Counted from the stretch's first letter, positions 1 through 9,504 are shown. The stretch is DNA of 15,391 nt from REEP01 sp964517265 (GCA_964517265.1 CAZFBS010000057.1:1-15391), one strand, 5' to 3'. Program-made: numbers and translations. Notes: generated by a model from the letters alone, not told the origin.

Positions 1-48
1 ACAAACTTCCTGCGCTACCAACAAGTTGTGCTACCTATCTTTGGTTAA

Positions 49-1449
49 ATGTCTCATTTTATGAAGCGGCCCGGCATGCGCGCCATGCTGGCCTACTTGG
101 ATGCCCAGAAGGGCAAGCCGTATGTGGTCATCTTTGATGATCTCAAGCGCTTCGCGCGCCACACCGAGTTTCATTTGAAGCTTCGCCGCGAGTTCGCGCA
201 GCGCGGAGCGCGGGTCGAGTGCCCGAATTTCAAGTTTGAGGACACGCCCGAAGGCGTGTTCATCGAAACTGTGATCGCCGCTCAAGGCCAGCTTGAGCGC
301 GAACAGAACCGCCGCCAAGTCATCCAGAAAATGACGGCTCGCGTCGAGAAAGGCTACCATGTCTTTCATCCGCCGGTCGGCTACCAATACACAAAGGACC
401 GCGTGCACGGCAAAATCCTCACGCCCGATGAGCCCGTGGCGTCCATCATCCGCGAAGCGCTCGAAGGCTTCGCCGCCGGGCGGTTCCGCTCTCAGGTCGA
501 GGTGAAGCGGTTCCTGGAGGGTAAGCCGGACTTCCCGAAGAGCGGAAAGAGCGGCTATGTCCACCCGACCAAGGTTCGGGAAATGCTGGAGCGCTCTGTT
601 TATGCAGGCTGCGTCGAAGCCCCGAATTGGGGCGTCTCCTTGCGCAAGGGACACCATGAGCCACTGATCAGTTTTGCCACATACGAGCGTATTCAGGCGC
701 GCCTGAAAGGCACGCTGAACGCTCCCGCCCGCAAGGACATCAATCAGGACTTCCCGCTGCGCGGCTTCGTCCTGTGCGATGATTGCGGGGAGCCGATGAC
801 CTCGTGCTGGTCGAAGGGGCGCAGCCAGCTTTATCCATACTATCTCTGCGACACGCCAGGCTGCTGCTCCAAACGCAAGTCGATCCGGCGCGCAGATATC
901 GAGGACGGCGCAGAAAGCCTCCTGCGCGGCCTGCAACCGGCCACGCAGCTCTTCAAGCTGGCCAAGGCCATCTTCACCGATATCTGGGAGATGCGCCGCT
1001 CTGAGGCCGCTTCCGCGCGCGCCACGCTAGAGACGCAGCTCCAGGAGACGGGCAAGCAGATCGAGAATCTACTCGACCGGATCATGAATGCATCCAGCCC
1101 GAGCGTGATCGGAGCCTACGAGAAGCGCATTGCTGAGTTGGAGCGCCAGAAGATCAGACTGACGGAGCGAGCCGAGTCGGCAGTGCCCGGCGAGGCACGC
1201 CTAAGCGAATTTATCGAACCGGCCCTGACATTCCTCGCAAGCCCTTGGAATATTTACAAAAATGGTAGCTTCGCCCTTAAGCGAACGGTGCTCAAACTGG
1301 CCTTTGCAGAGCCGTTGAGATACAGCCGGAATGAGGGTTATCGAACCGCTGAAACAACCTTTCCTTTCAAGGTGTTAGCGGATTTTCAATCCCTAAAGTG
1401 CGGGATGGTGGGCCCGGCAGGACTCGAACCTGCAACCAGACCGTTATGA
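49..1449 (+). CDS. Large serine recombinase, N-terminally truncated (element integrase)
   Basis: Site-specific recombinases of this family cut and rejoin DNA with an N-terminal serine and integrate or excise mobile elements. The protein begins inside the resolvase domain: the RPGM segment and the region with Arg34 and Arg37 (LKRFAR, matching the conserved D-x-L-x-R-x-x-R helix) are present. The first roughly 50 residues that carry the catalytic serine are missing, and a TAA sits directly before the ATG. After it come a Recombinase domain (about residues 100-220), a zinc ribbon with Cys243, Cys246, Cys267 and Cys272/273, and a coiled coil (about 320-375). The last about 15 codons lie antisense inside a tRNA gene, so the true C-terminus is set by the insertion junction. 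The family call is secure. As it stands the protein should not be able to recombine DNA by itself, unless the missing part lies just left of the window and is joined by a frameshift or rearrangement. Confidence 0.85.
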   Translation: MSHFMKRPGMRAMLAYLDAQKGKPYVVIFDDLKRFARHTEFHLKLRREFAQRGARVECPNFKFEDTPEGVFIETVIAAQGQLEREQNRRQVIQKMTARVEKGYHVFHPPVGYQYTKDRVHGKILTPDEPVASIIREALEGFAAGRFRSQVEVKRFLEGKPDFPKSGKSGYVHPTKVREMLERSVYAGCVEAPNWGVSLRKGHHEPLISFATYERIQARLKGTLNAPARKDINQDFPLRGFVLCDDCGEPMTSCWSKGRSQLYPYYLCDTPGCCSKRKSIRRADIEDGAESLLRGLQPATQLFKLAKAIFTDIWEMRRSEAASARATLETQLQETGKQIENLLDRIMNASSPSVIGAYEKRIAELERQKIRLTERAESAVPGEARLSEFIEPALTFLASPWNIYKNGSFALKRTVLKLAFAEPLRYSRNEGYRTAETTFPFKVLADFQSLKCGMVGPAGLEPATRPL

Positions 1450-1482
1450 GCGGCCGGCTCTAACCAGTTGAGCTACGGGCCC
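1406..1482 (-). tRNA. tRNA with CAU anticodon, most likely tRNA-Ile2 (lysidine type)
   Basis: Read on the minus strand the 77 nt fold into a full cloverleaf. The acceptor stem is GGGCCCG/CGGGCCC, the D stem GCTC/GAGC, the anticodon stem GGCCG/CGGTC (one G-U pair) with loop CTCATAA, and the T arm GCAGG-TTCGAGT-CCTGC. A73 and an encoded CCA follow. The anticodon is CAU, which can be elongator Met or Ile2. The C4-G69 and C5-G68 acceptor pairs match features known to favour recognition by the lysidine synthetase TilS, so I prefer tRNA-Ile2 reading AUA. It lies 60 nt downstream of rpoD on the same strand and may be co-transcribed with it. Its 3' part overlaps the end of the recombinase frame, so it is the probable attachment site of that element. 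Confidence 0.93.
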
Positions 1483-1542
1483 CGGAAGCAATCGGGCGAA
1501 AACGATCCCTCAAGAGCGATCCACCAGATCGACAAGAGCGGA

Positions 1543-3702
<2,160 letters not shown>

Positions 3703-3763
3703 CGAGCCTATGCTCCTGAAGCTGCGCGGAATAACAGGATATCACCGACTGCGCCCTCCTCGG

Positions 3764-5758
3764 TTAAATCTGATCATCGCTTCCGGGGCCGCTTGATCCG
3801 GACTTGCCCGGCTTCCGGCGGAGTGTCTCGCTGACACGGTCTTCCCGGCTCTGTTGCTGGTCATGCTCCTGATTTTTCAGGGCCTCGAAGTATTCATATC
3901 GTTGCGCCGATGCCCGGTTTCCAGCCGCGCCCGGCATTCCATCCCGCGCCTCCCGCCGGCTTTCACTGTCGATGCAGTGGACCAGATCGCGCTTTTCGGC
4001 GTCAATTTCCGCTCTGATCCTCTCGCGTCTGTAGAATGCATATGTCTCTTCCCATCCCTCAACCGCTGTTTCAATCGCGGTGCCGGGCCGTGCAAAGAAG
4101 GCGTGCTCAAAGGTCCATGCATTCATGATCGAATCGAGAGCGCTGGAATGTCCTAAGCTCCTGAGGTGGCTTTTCAGACACTGTGAGTCAAGGCCGGGCT
4201 CCGAACCCACAGCGTTTAGAATCGCCTGCCGAAGGCTGTCAAGATCGGGGTCGGAAAACGTCAGGAAACCAAGCCGTTCGCCAACAATATCGACGGCGTC
4301 CGGGGTGCTGACGAGGACAGCCAAGAGGATCGCCTCCCGCTGTCGCAGTACCGTCCGGTTACGTTGTTGCATTTCAGCAACGAAAGCCTCGGTCCGCAGT
4401 CCCGTTCCCGCGCCAGCTGATCCCGCCCGCCGGCTCGCGCCGAGCCCTGTTCTTCGTACAGCATTTCTGCCGCGAGCAATCCTCTGCTCCCGTCCACCAC
4501 GATCCCACAGCCGCTTCTTGAAATCGGACATGAAATAGGCGCGCATGCTCGGATCGTTGACCAGTTGGATTTGATCCTCCAACTGCTTTTGGATCCGCGA
4601 CTTCTTCTCCGGAGTGTCGGCCCGCTGGCCGGCCGTGGCCGCCCAGAACAGGACATCGGCCAAGCTTAGCGAGGAAGACAGGGCGCGGGTGATGAAGTCC
4701 GAGGGATAGCGTCTGGTAACACCGTCCGGATCGTCTCCGGTTGCCGTCTCGATGAAGGCGAACCGGAGCCCATAGCCGGGTTTCAGCAGCGGCAGCACCC
4801 GTTCGGCAGCGCGCATCGCTGCCCGCTGACCCGCCGCGTCGGGGTCGAACAGGACAACGGGTTCGGAAACCGTTCGCCACAATTCACCGATCTGCTCGGC
4901 CGTCAACGCCGTGCCCAAGGGTGCGACGGCGTTGGGCCATCCCGCCCCAACGAGGGCGATCACGTCCATATAGCCTTCCGCCACGATTAGCGTCCCTGTG
5001 CTGCGGGCAGCCTTGGCGGCTTCTGCCAACCCATAGAGCAGCCGGCTCTTGTGAAACAACGGCGTTTCCGGCGAATTGAGGTACTTGGGCTCGCCGGAAC
5101 CGAGCACGCGGCCGCCGAACGCAACGATCCGCCCCTGCCGGTCGGCGATCGGGAACATGACCCGGCCCCGAAACCGGTCGTAAGCCGGCCGCCCATCCGC
5201 CTCCGGCCTGATCAGCAGCCCGGCCTCAACCATCAGATTTTCCTCAAACCCCCTGTGGCTCAGCTCGGTGCGCAGCCCCCCCCGGCTGTCGGGCGCGAAG
5301 CCAAGCCGGAACCGCTCGATCAACGCCTCGGATACTCCGCGGCGATGGAGGTAGGCGAGGGCGTCGCGGCCAACTGGCATCCGCAGCATTTTCTGATAAT
5401 GACTGGCGGCGGCCTCGACCACTTCGTGCAAGTCACGTCGGCGCCGGTCCGCCTCCCGCTGCTCGGGACGATCCACCGGCATCGCAAGCCCGGCCTCGGC
5501 GGCGAGCCGTTCGACCGCCTCGCGGAAGCCGAGCCCCTCCATTTGCATCACGAAGTCGAACGCACTGCCGTGAGCGCCGCAGCCGAAGCAGTGGTAGTGG
5601 GTGTCGAACACGGTAAAGGAGGGCGTTTTCTCTTGATGGAATGGGCAAAGGCCGAGGAAGTCGCGCCCCCGCCGGGTCAGCCGAACACGCTTGCCGACGA
5701 TGTCGGCAAGCCGGAGCCGGGCCCGCAACTCGTCCAGGAATCCTGCCGGGATGGTCAT
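3764..5758 (-). CDS. dnaG: DNA primase (DnaG)
   Basis: Primase makes the RNA primers for lagging-strand replication and is recruited by the DnaB helicase. The 664-residue protein has the N-terminal zinc-binding domain with Cys38, His41, Cys57 and Cys60 (CPFH ... CFGC). A catalytic core follows, with a TOPRIM domain holding the acidic Glu261 (AEGYMDV) and Asp305/Asp307 (FDPDAAG). Most primases have glycine where this one has Pro306. The C-terminal part (about 450-600) corresponds to the helicase-binding region, and the last about 60 residues form a charged, low-complexity tail rich in Gln, Ser, Arg and Gly. A GGAAG sits 7 nt before the ATG. It is the first gene of the dnaG-rpoD pair. Identification is certain from domain order and motifs. 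Confidence 0.97.
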   Translation of the reverse strand: MTIPAGFLDELRARLRLADIVGKRVRLTRRGRDFLGLCPFHQEKTPSFTVFDTHYHCFGCGAHGSAFDFVMQMEGLGFREAVERLAAEAGLAMPVDRPEQREADRRRRDLHEVVEAAASHYQKMLRMPVGRDALAYLHRRGVSEALIERFRLGFAPDSRGGLRTELSHRGFEENLMVEAGLLIRPEADGRPAYDRFRGRVMFPIADRQGRIVAFGGRVLGSGEPKYLNSPETPLFHKSRLLYGLAEAAKAARSTGTLIVAEGYMDVIALVGAGWPNAVAPLGTALTAEQIGELWRTVSEPVVLFDPDAAGQRAAMRAAERVLPLLKPGYGLRFAFIETATGDDPDGVTRRYPSDFITRALSSSLSLADVLFWAATAGQRADTPEKKSRIQKQLEDQIQLVNDPSMRAYFMSDFKKRLWDRGGREQRIARGRNAVRRTGLGASRRAGSAGAGTGLRTEAFVAEMQQRNRTVLRQREAILLAVLVSTPDAVDIVGERLGFLTFSDPDLDSLRQAILNAVGSEPGLDSQCLKSHLRSLGHSSALDSIMNAWTFEHAFFARPGTAIETAVEGWEETYAFYRRERIRAEIDAEKRDLVHCIDSESRREARDGMPGAAGNRASAQRYEYFEALKNQEHDQQQSREDRVSETLRRKPGKSGSSGPGSDDQI

Positions 5759-5813
5759 CGTGCCGTGTCGCTTCCGTGTTTCGCCGCCATCACTGGACAG
5801 GCTCCAGCGTTGT

Positions 5814-5819
5814 TGTCAA
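5814..5819 (-). promoter_or_regulatory. Candidate -35 hexamer upstream of dnaG
   Basis: TTGACA, a perfect -35 consensus, occurs on the minus strand about 56 bp before the dnaG start codon. The sequence at the matching -10 distance (CCAGTG) is not a recognisable -10 box, so this may be coincidental or need an activator. Low confidence. Confidence 0.25.
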
Positions 5820-5883
5820 GCGGCCCTCCGTCTCTCTTCGCAACATTCGCCTATCGTCCACCCGGCAAATCATCAGGACGAGG

Positions 5884-5915
5884 ATTGTAGGCCAGTATTC
5901 CAGGCCAATATTCCA
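5884..5915 (-). promoter_or_regulatory. TACAAT -10-like box abutting a 13-bp tandem repeat, upstream of dnaG
   Basis: On the minus strand TGGAATATTGGCC and TGGAATACTGGCC lie directly end to end (5903-5915 and 5890-5902) and are followed at once by TACAAT (5884-5889), a near-consensus -10 hexamer. The repeats fill the place where a -35 element would lie, and no good -35 hexamer is present at 16-18 bp. This layout suits a promoter whose -35 region is an operator for a regulator bound as two head-to-tail units. It would give a leader of about 120 nt before dnaG. The repeat is seen directly; the promoter role is inferred. Confidence 0.35.
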
Positions 5916-6136
5916 CGCCGGCATTTCGAGCCAGCCAAGTATGCACGATGACCGGGCCAAAATCTCTGTTCAGCCAGAATTGCTTGCCATAACGCTGCGA
6001 CGCTCGCATGGCACGAGATGGTGCGAGATCACCAGCGATGCGGCATGATCATCGGGGGGCGCGGGTCCAGGATAGCGACGGCCATTCCAAGCCCCATTTC
6101 TACAAGGCGGAGCCGGCGCCGCGCGTGGAGGGTCTC

Positions 6137-7324
6137 TTGCAGGACAATCAAGGGAGCGACGCGATCGTATCGCCGACGGTGCGCCTCGCCTCTGCGGGCT
6201 TCGTCGCCACAGCGATCGCCTTCGGCCCGGCGCGGATGGGTTTCGGCCTGTTCCTGCCCGACTTCCGCGAGGACTTCGCGCTGTCCACGGCGCTTGCCGG
6301 CTTGGTCGCCAGCGGGGGTTTCCTCGCCTTCCTCCTCGCGCTGCCGGTCACGGCGTGGCTCGGTGCCCGGGTCGGCCAGCGCGCCCCCGTCATGGCGGGC
6401 GCCCTGTCGGCTACGGCGGGCTTTGCGGTCGTGGCGACGGCTTCGGGTAGCGCGGCGCTCGCGGTGGGCGTGGCGCTGGCAGGGGCGAGCGCCGGCTTCT
6501 GCTGGGCGCCCTTTAACGACGCGGCCGAGCGCGTCGTGCCAGCGAGCGCGCGCCCCGGCGCGTTGTCCGCCGTTTCGACGGGCACGACCACAGGTGTGGC
6601 GGCGGCGGGCGCGCTCGCCCTCGGCGTGAGCGCCGGCGTCCTCGACTGGCGCACAGCCTGGGGCGTCTTCGCCCTCGCCGGACTTGTTGCCGCGCTCGCC
6701 GCCGTCGGCGTGCCGGGCGGCCGCGGAGGGACGAATGGGAGCACCGCCGCGCCGAGGCTCTTGCGCCGCGAGACGCTGCCGCTCTACGGCGCGGCTCTTC
6801 TGTTCGGGGCGACGAACGCGGTCTACCTGTCCTTCGCCGCCGACCGCGTCGCTGCCGCGGGCGGCCTGCCCGGGCTGCCGGATAAGGCCGCTCCGGCGGT
6901 GATCTTCCTCGGCTATGGCATCTGCGGCCTTGTCGGGCTCGCGACCGGACGGATCGAGGCCCGCCTCGGCCTCGCGGCACTGCTCTCGGCGATCTTCGCC
7001 GCCTTCGCCGCCTCGTTCGCGCTCGTCGCACTGGCGCCCGGCTCGTGGCCGGGCATCCTCGCCTCGGCCGGCCTGCACGGTGCGGCGGTGATGACGATCA
7101 GCGCGGTTCTCTCCTTCTGGAGCCTGCGACTGTTTCCGGGGCGCGGCTCGCTCGGCTTCACGGCTGCGCTCGTCGCCGCCGCTACCGGCAGCGCCCTCGG
7201 CCCGGCCCTGGCGGGACCGCTCGTCGCGGCCACCGGACCGGAGGCTGCCTTCCTCACCCTCGCGGTGCCCCCGTCGGTGGTCGCGATCGCCTTCGCCGCT
7301 CGACATTCATGCGCCCGGTCGTAA
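6137..7324 (+). CDS. MFS transporter, YbfB/YjiJ-like, 12 TM segments
   Basis: This is a major facilitator superfamily inner-membrane transporter; the substrate cannot be told. The protein has twelve hydrophobic segments, six before and six after a central polar loop (about residues 195-215). The first segment has GPARMGFGLFLPDF, the start typical of the YbfB/YjiJ branch. I chose the TTG at 6137 (395 residues) because GGAGG lies 5 nt before it and the product then begins shortly before the first membrane segment. ATG 6008, GTG 6125 and GTG 6179 are in-frame alternatives. Base use differs from neighbouring genes: in about 58 codons from 6179 only 5 end in A/T, against about 10 of the first 46 in dnaG. 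It sits, in the opposite orientation, between two normally neighbouring core genes, which suggests horizontal acquisition. The superfamily is secure, the start is not. Confidence 0.88.
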   Translation: MQDNQGSDAIVSPTVRLASAGFVATAIAFGPARMGFGLFLPDFREDFALSTALAGLVASGGFLAFLLALPVTAWLGARVGQRAPVMAGALSATAGFAVVATASGSAALAVGVALAGASAGFCWAPFNDAAERVVPASARPGALSAVSTGTTTGVAAAGALALGVSAGVLDWRTAWGVFALAGLVAALAAVGVPGGRGGTNGSTAAPRLLRRETLPLYGAALLFGATNAVYLSFAADRVAAAGGLPGLPDKAAPAVIFLGYGICGLVGLATGRIEARLGLAALLSAIFAAFAASFALVALAPGSWPGILASAGLHGAAVMTISAVLSFWSLRLFPGRGSLGFTAALVAAATGSALGPALAGPLVAATGPEAAFLTLAVPPSVVAIAFAARHSCARS

Positions 7325-7520
7325 GGGTGTCCGGCGGTGGCAGGGGCGCGTCGCCCGCTGCGGCGCCTTGCGGCCCCACGCTGATCCCGGCCGTCGGCTC
7401 CGGATCAGGAAAGGTCACCCAACAAGAGAGCCAACGACGGAAGCTTTGCGCGCATTGTGGCTGAACGTACCGCGCCCAGAGCACCGGCGAGGGTTCGAAG
7501 CGTCAGACTCGTACCCCAAA

Positions 7521-7994
7521 CTATCCCCGAGGCTCCTGGACCAGCTGCTGGCGCACTGTCGCGCCCGCCTTGGCGAAATCCATGCGCCCAGCAAACCGCT
7601 GCCGCAGAAGTGCCATCACCCGGCCGATATCCTTGAGGCTGCCGGCTGCCGTTTCCGCAATCGCCCGATCAACCGCATCGGCAACTTCCTCAGCGCTCAT
7701 CTGTTTCGGCAGAAACTGTTTGATCACCTCGATTTCATCGAGTTCTTGCCGTGCCAGTTCCGGGCGCCCGCCCTGCTCATAAAGATGCGAGCTTTCTCGG
7801 CGTTGCTTGACCATCGCCTGCAGCAATCCGGTGAGTTGCACATCGCTGATGCCGTCTGAGTTGCCCCGGCTGCGCTCGGCGATATCCCGCTCCTTGAGAG
7901 CGGCCAGGATCAGGCGTACAGTTGCAAGGGCCGTCGTGTCCTTCGCCAGCATCGCTGACTTCAGCGCCTCGTTCAGTCGATCCCGCAGCGTCAT
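7521..7994 (-). CDS. GatB/YqeY domain-containing protein
   Basis: A stand-alone YqeY-type protein of 157 residues, related to the tail domain of the GatB subunit of the tRNA-dependent amidotransferase. The family is thought to interact with tRNA, but its role is not settled. The visible hallmarks are the MTLRDRLNEALKSAMLAKD start, the VRLILAALKERDIAER segment, YEQGGRPELARQELDEI, the IKQFLPKQMS motif and the C-terminal RFAGRMDFAKAG region. I chose the ATG at 7994 because the family begins with this M-x-LRDRL sequence. An in-frame ATG at 8021 has AAGGA only 2 nt away, and the frame is open to 8069. The gene is divergent from carA, and upstream of dnaG apart from the intervening MFS gene. Confidence 0.92.
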   Translation of the reverse strand: MTLRDRLNEALKSAMLAKDTTALATVRLILAALKERDIAERSRGNSDGISDVQLTGLLQAMVKQRRESSHLYEQGGRPELARQELDEIEVIKQFLPKQMSAEEVADAVDRAIAETAAGSLKDIGRVMALLRQRFAGRMDFAKAGATVRQQLVQEPRG

Positions 7995-8127
7995 AGAGTG
8001 TCCGTTTGCCAGAACAATCATGGTCCTTGATACGAAATGGCCGCGATTGCGGCATCGCAACCGCCGCACTCCGGCCTATATGTACACGATCTGTCACGGA
8101 CTTCAGATATTCGTGTGCCACCACCTT

Positions 8128-8185
8128 TTGCAATCCGCCCCTTGCAACCGGATCCGGACGGCAGGCCAGTCGAACGCGGTTGCAA
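8128..8185. promoter_or_regulatory. Three TTGCAA palindromes in the YqeY/carA intergenic region
   Basis: TTGCAA occurs at 8128-8133, 8142-8147 and 8180-8185, and a related TTGCG-gcat-CGCAA palindrome lies at 8047-8060. Several copies of one 6-bp palindrome in a short divergent promoter region suggest a regulator-binding array. The last two copies sit in the arms of a 12-bp inverted repeat, so they are not independent. The function is inferred. Confidence 0.3.
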
Positions 8186-8188
8186 GGG
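8139..8188 (+). repeat. Perfect 12-bp inverted repeat in the carA leader
   Basis: CCCTTGCAACCG (8139-8150) and its exact reverse complement CGGTTGCAAGGG (8177-8188) enclose a 26-nt spacer. In RNA this would form a strong stem whose 3' arm contains the AAGGG that could serve the upstream ORF starting at 8195. It could be an RNA structure that hides that ribosome-binding site, or a DNA operator. Confidence 0.6.
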
Positions 8189-8192
8189 TGCG

Positions 8193-8227
8193 GGATGACA
8201 GCGCGTCATCCGCTGCTCGAGCGGCGG
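8193..8227 (+). promoter_or_regulatory. Two overlapping hairpins upstream of carA
   Basis: GGATGAC-agcgc-GTCATCC (8193-8211) is a 7-bp stem with a 5-nt loop. It shares two bases with the 18-nt near-palindrome CCGCTGCTCGAGCGGCGG (8210-8227; one T-G pair). The two stems cannot fully form together. Neither is followed by a T-tract, so I do not call an intrinsic terminator. They may take part in leader control of carA. Confidence 0.35.
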
Positions 8228-8320
8228 CGTTCCACAAAGGTCTTTGTTCGCATGCGTCCATGGGCGCCAGAAGAAGTGCTTAATTCATGTCCGAAATCAG
8301 CGAAACCCCTCAATTGTTGA
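8195..8320 (+). CDS. Possible arginine-rich upstream ORF (leader peptide) overlapping the carA start
   Basis: A 41-codon frame starts at an ATG preceded by AAGGG at a 6-nt spacing. Six of its first 21 codons are arginine (positions 4, 10, 11, 12, 19 and 21, including RRR). It ends at TGA 8318-8320, 34 nt inside carA in another frame. carA makes carbamoyl phosphate for arginine and pyrimidines, so an Arg-rich leader there could sense arginyl-tRNA or free arginine. The start codon lies in one hairpin and the ribosome-binding site in another stem. It may equally be a chance frame in GC-rich DNA, where CGN codons are common. Confidence 0.25.
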   Translation: MTARHPLLERRRSTKVFVRMRPWAPEEVLNSCPKSAKPLNC

Positions 8321-9504
8321 CCTCATGCGCAGCTCCTTCGCGATCGTCATCGTCGCGCGCAACCGCGGCTGTTGTCCTTGCCGATGGAACCGTCTTTTGG
8401 GGCCGCGGCGCCGGGGCGCTCGGTGTCGCGATTGGCGAGCTTTGTTTCAATACCGCGACGACCGGCTATCAGGAGATTCTTACCGATCCTTCCTATGCCG
8501 GCCAGATTATCACGTTCACCTTTCCGCACATCGGCAACGTGGGCGCCAATCCCGAAGATATCGAGACGATGACGCCAGCGGTGCGCGGATGCATTCTGCG
8601 GGCGCCGATGACCGAGCCGGCGAACTGGCGGGCGACGCAACATCTGGACCGCTGGCTCACCTCCCACCATCTGGTTGCGATCACGGGTGTCGATACCCGG
8701 GCGTTGACGCGCCACATCCGCGACGGCGGAGCCCCCAATGGCGCGTTGATCCACACGCCCGATGGAGCCATTGATGTCGATGCACTCCAGTTCATGGCGC
8801 AACGCTGGTCCGGTCTGGAGGGCGCGGATCTGGCTCTCGAGGTGATGTGCCGGCAGACGTATTCTTGGGACGAGACGCAATGGGCGCTGGGCGCCGGCTA
8901 CGGTCGTCAGTCCGCGCCACAGCATCACGTCGTCGCCGTCGACTACGGCGCGAAGCGAAATATCCTGCGGTGCCTTGCAGATGCCGGTTGCCGCGTGACG
9001 GTTGTTCCAGGCACGGCCTCGACAGAAGATATCCTGAGGCATGCGCCCGACGGCGTGTTTCTCTCGAACGGGCCCGGCGATCCGGCGGCAACGGGCGTGT
9101 ACGCGGTTCCGGTGATCCAGGCGCTGCTGGAAAAAGGCCTGCCTTTGTTCGGCATCTGTCTCGGCCATCAGATGCTGGCGCTGGCATTGGGAGCGAAGAC
9201 CTACAAGATGCACCTCGGCCATCACGGCGCCAACCAGCCGGTCAAGGACCTTGTCACCGGACGGGTAGAAATCACCTCACAGAACCATGGGTTCGGGGTC
9301 GACCGGGCGAGCCTGCCGCAAGGAGTGGTCGAAACGCACGTTTCGCTTTTCGACGCCAGCAATGAAGGGCTTCGTGTCGACGGGCGGCCGGTTTTCTCGG
9401 TCCAGTATCATCCGGAAGCGTCTCCAGGCCCGCAGGACTCGCACCACCTTTTCAGGGGGTTCATCGACATGATCCGGGACTCGCAGGCCGTGGGATCCCG
9501 CTGA
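8287..9504 (+). CDS. carA: Carbamoyl-phosphate synthase small (glutaminase) subunit
   Basis: CarA hydrolyses glutamine and passes ammonia to CarB, which makes carbamoyl phosphate for arginine and pyrimidine synthesis. The 405-residue protein has the N-terminal CarA domain (FNTATTGYQEILTDPSYAGQ and a GVDTRALTRHIRD motif). The class I glutamine amidotransferase domain follows, with the nucleophile Cys291 in FGICLGHQ and the His375/Glu377 pair in QYHPEASPGP. The first about 25 residues are a Ser-rich extension without clear homology, so a later start is conceivable, though ATG 8287 is the only good one; its ribosome-binding site (AGAAGAAG) is weak. carB does not follow. The gene is divergent from the YqeY-like gene. 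Confidence 0.97.
   Translation: MSEISETPQLLTSCAAPSRSSSSRATAAVVLADGTVFWGRGAGALGVAIGELCFNTATTGYQEILTDPSYAGQIITFTFPHIGNVGANPEDIETMTPAVRGCILRAPMTEPANWRATQHLDRWLTSHHLVAITGVDTRALTRHIRDGGAPNGALIHTPDGAIDVDALQFMAQRWSGLEGADLALEVMCRQTYSWDETQWALGAGYGRQSAPQHHVVAVDYGAKRNILRCLADAGCRVTVVPGTASTEDILRHAPDGVFLSNGPGDPAATGVYAVPVIQALLEKGLPLFGICLGHQMLALALGAKTYKMHLGHHGANQPVKDLVTGRVEITSQNHGFGVDRASLPQGVVETHVSLFDASNEGLRVDGRPVFSVQYHPEASPGPQDSHHLFRGFIDMIRDSQAVGSR

Larger units (their letters stand above)
5759..6136. other. Intergenic region between dnaG and the MFS gene
   Basis: These 378 bp separate the divergent dnaG and MFS genes. Apart from the promoter candidates and the 13-bp tandem repeat listed separately I see no RNA gene, terminator or conserved peptide. 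A plus-strand frame stays open from an ATG at 6008, but its first 43 codons do not resemble an MFS N-terminus and are probably not translated. Confidence 0.6.

Noticed and set aside
1..48. Possible tRNA-like D-arm fragment on the minus strand (GGTAGC...GCGC)
   Set aside because: Only a short resemblance, with no acceptor, anticodon or T arm visible; not enough to call a tRNA remnant.
6029..7306. 425-codon minus-strand frame covering the whole MFS gene
   Set aside because: The product is an Arg/Gly/Glu-rich low-complexity sequence, a shadow of very high GC at third positions of the MFS gene.
7492..7499. GGTTCGAA, resembling a tRNA T-loop
   Set aside because: No pairing T stem or acceptor stem surrounds it; a chance match.
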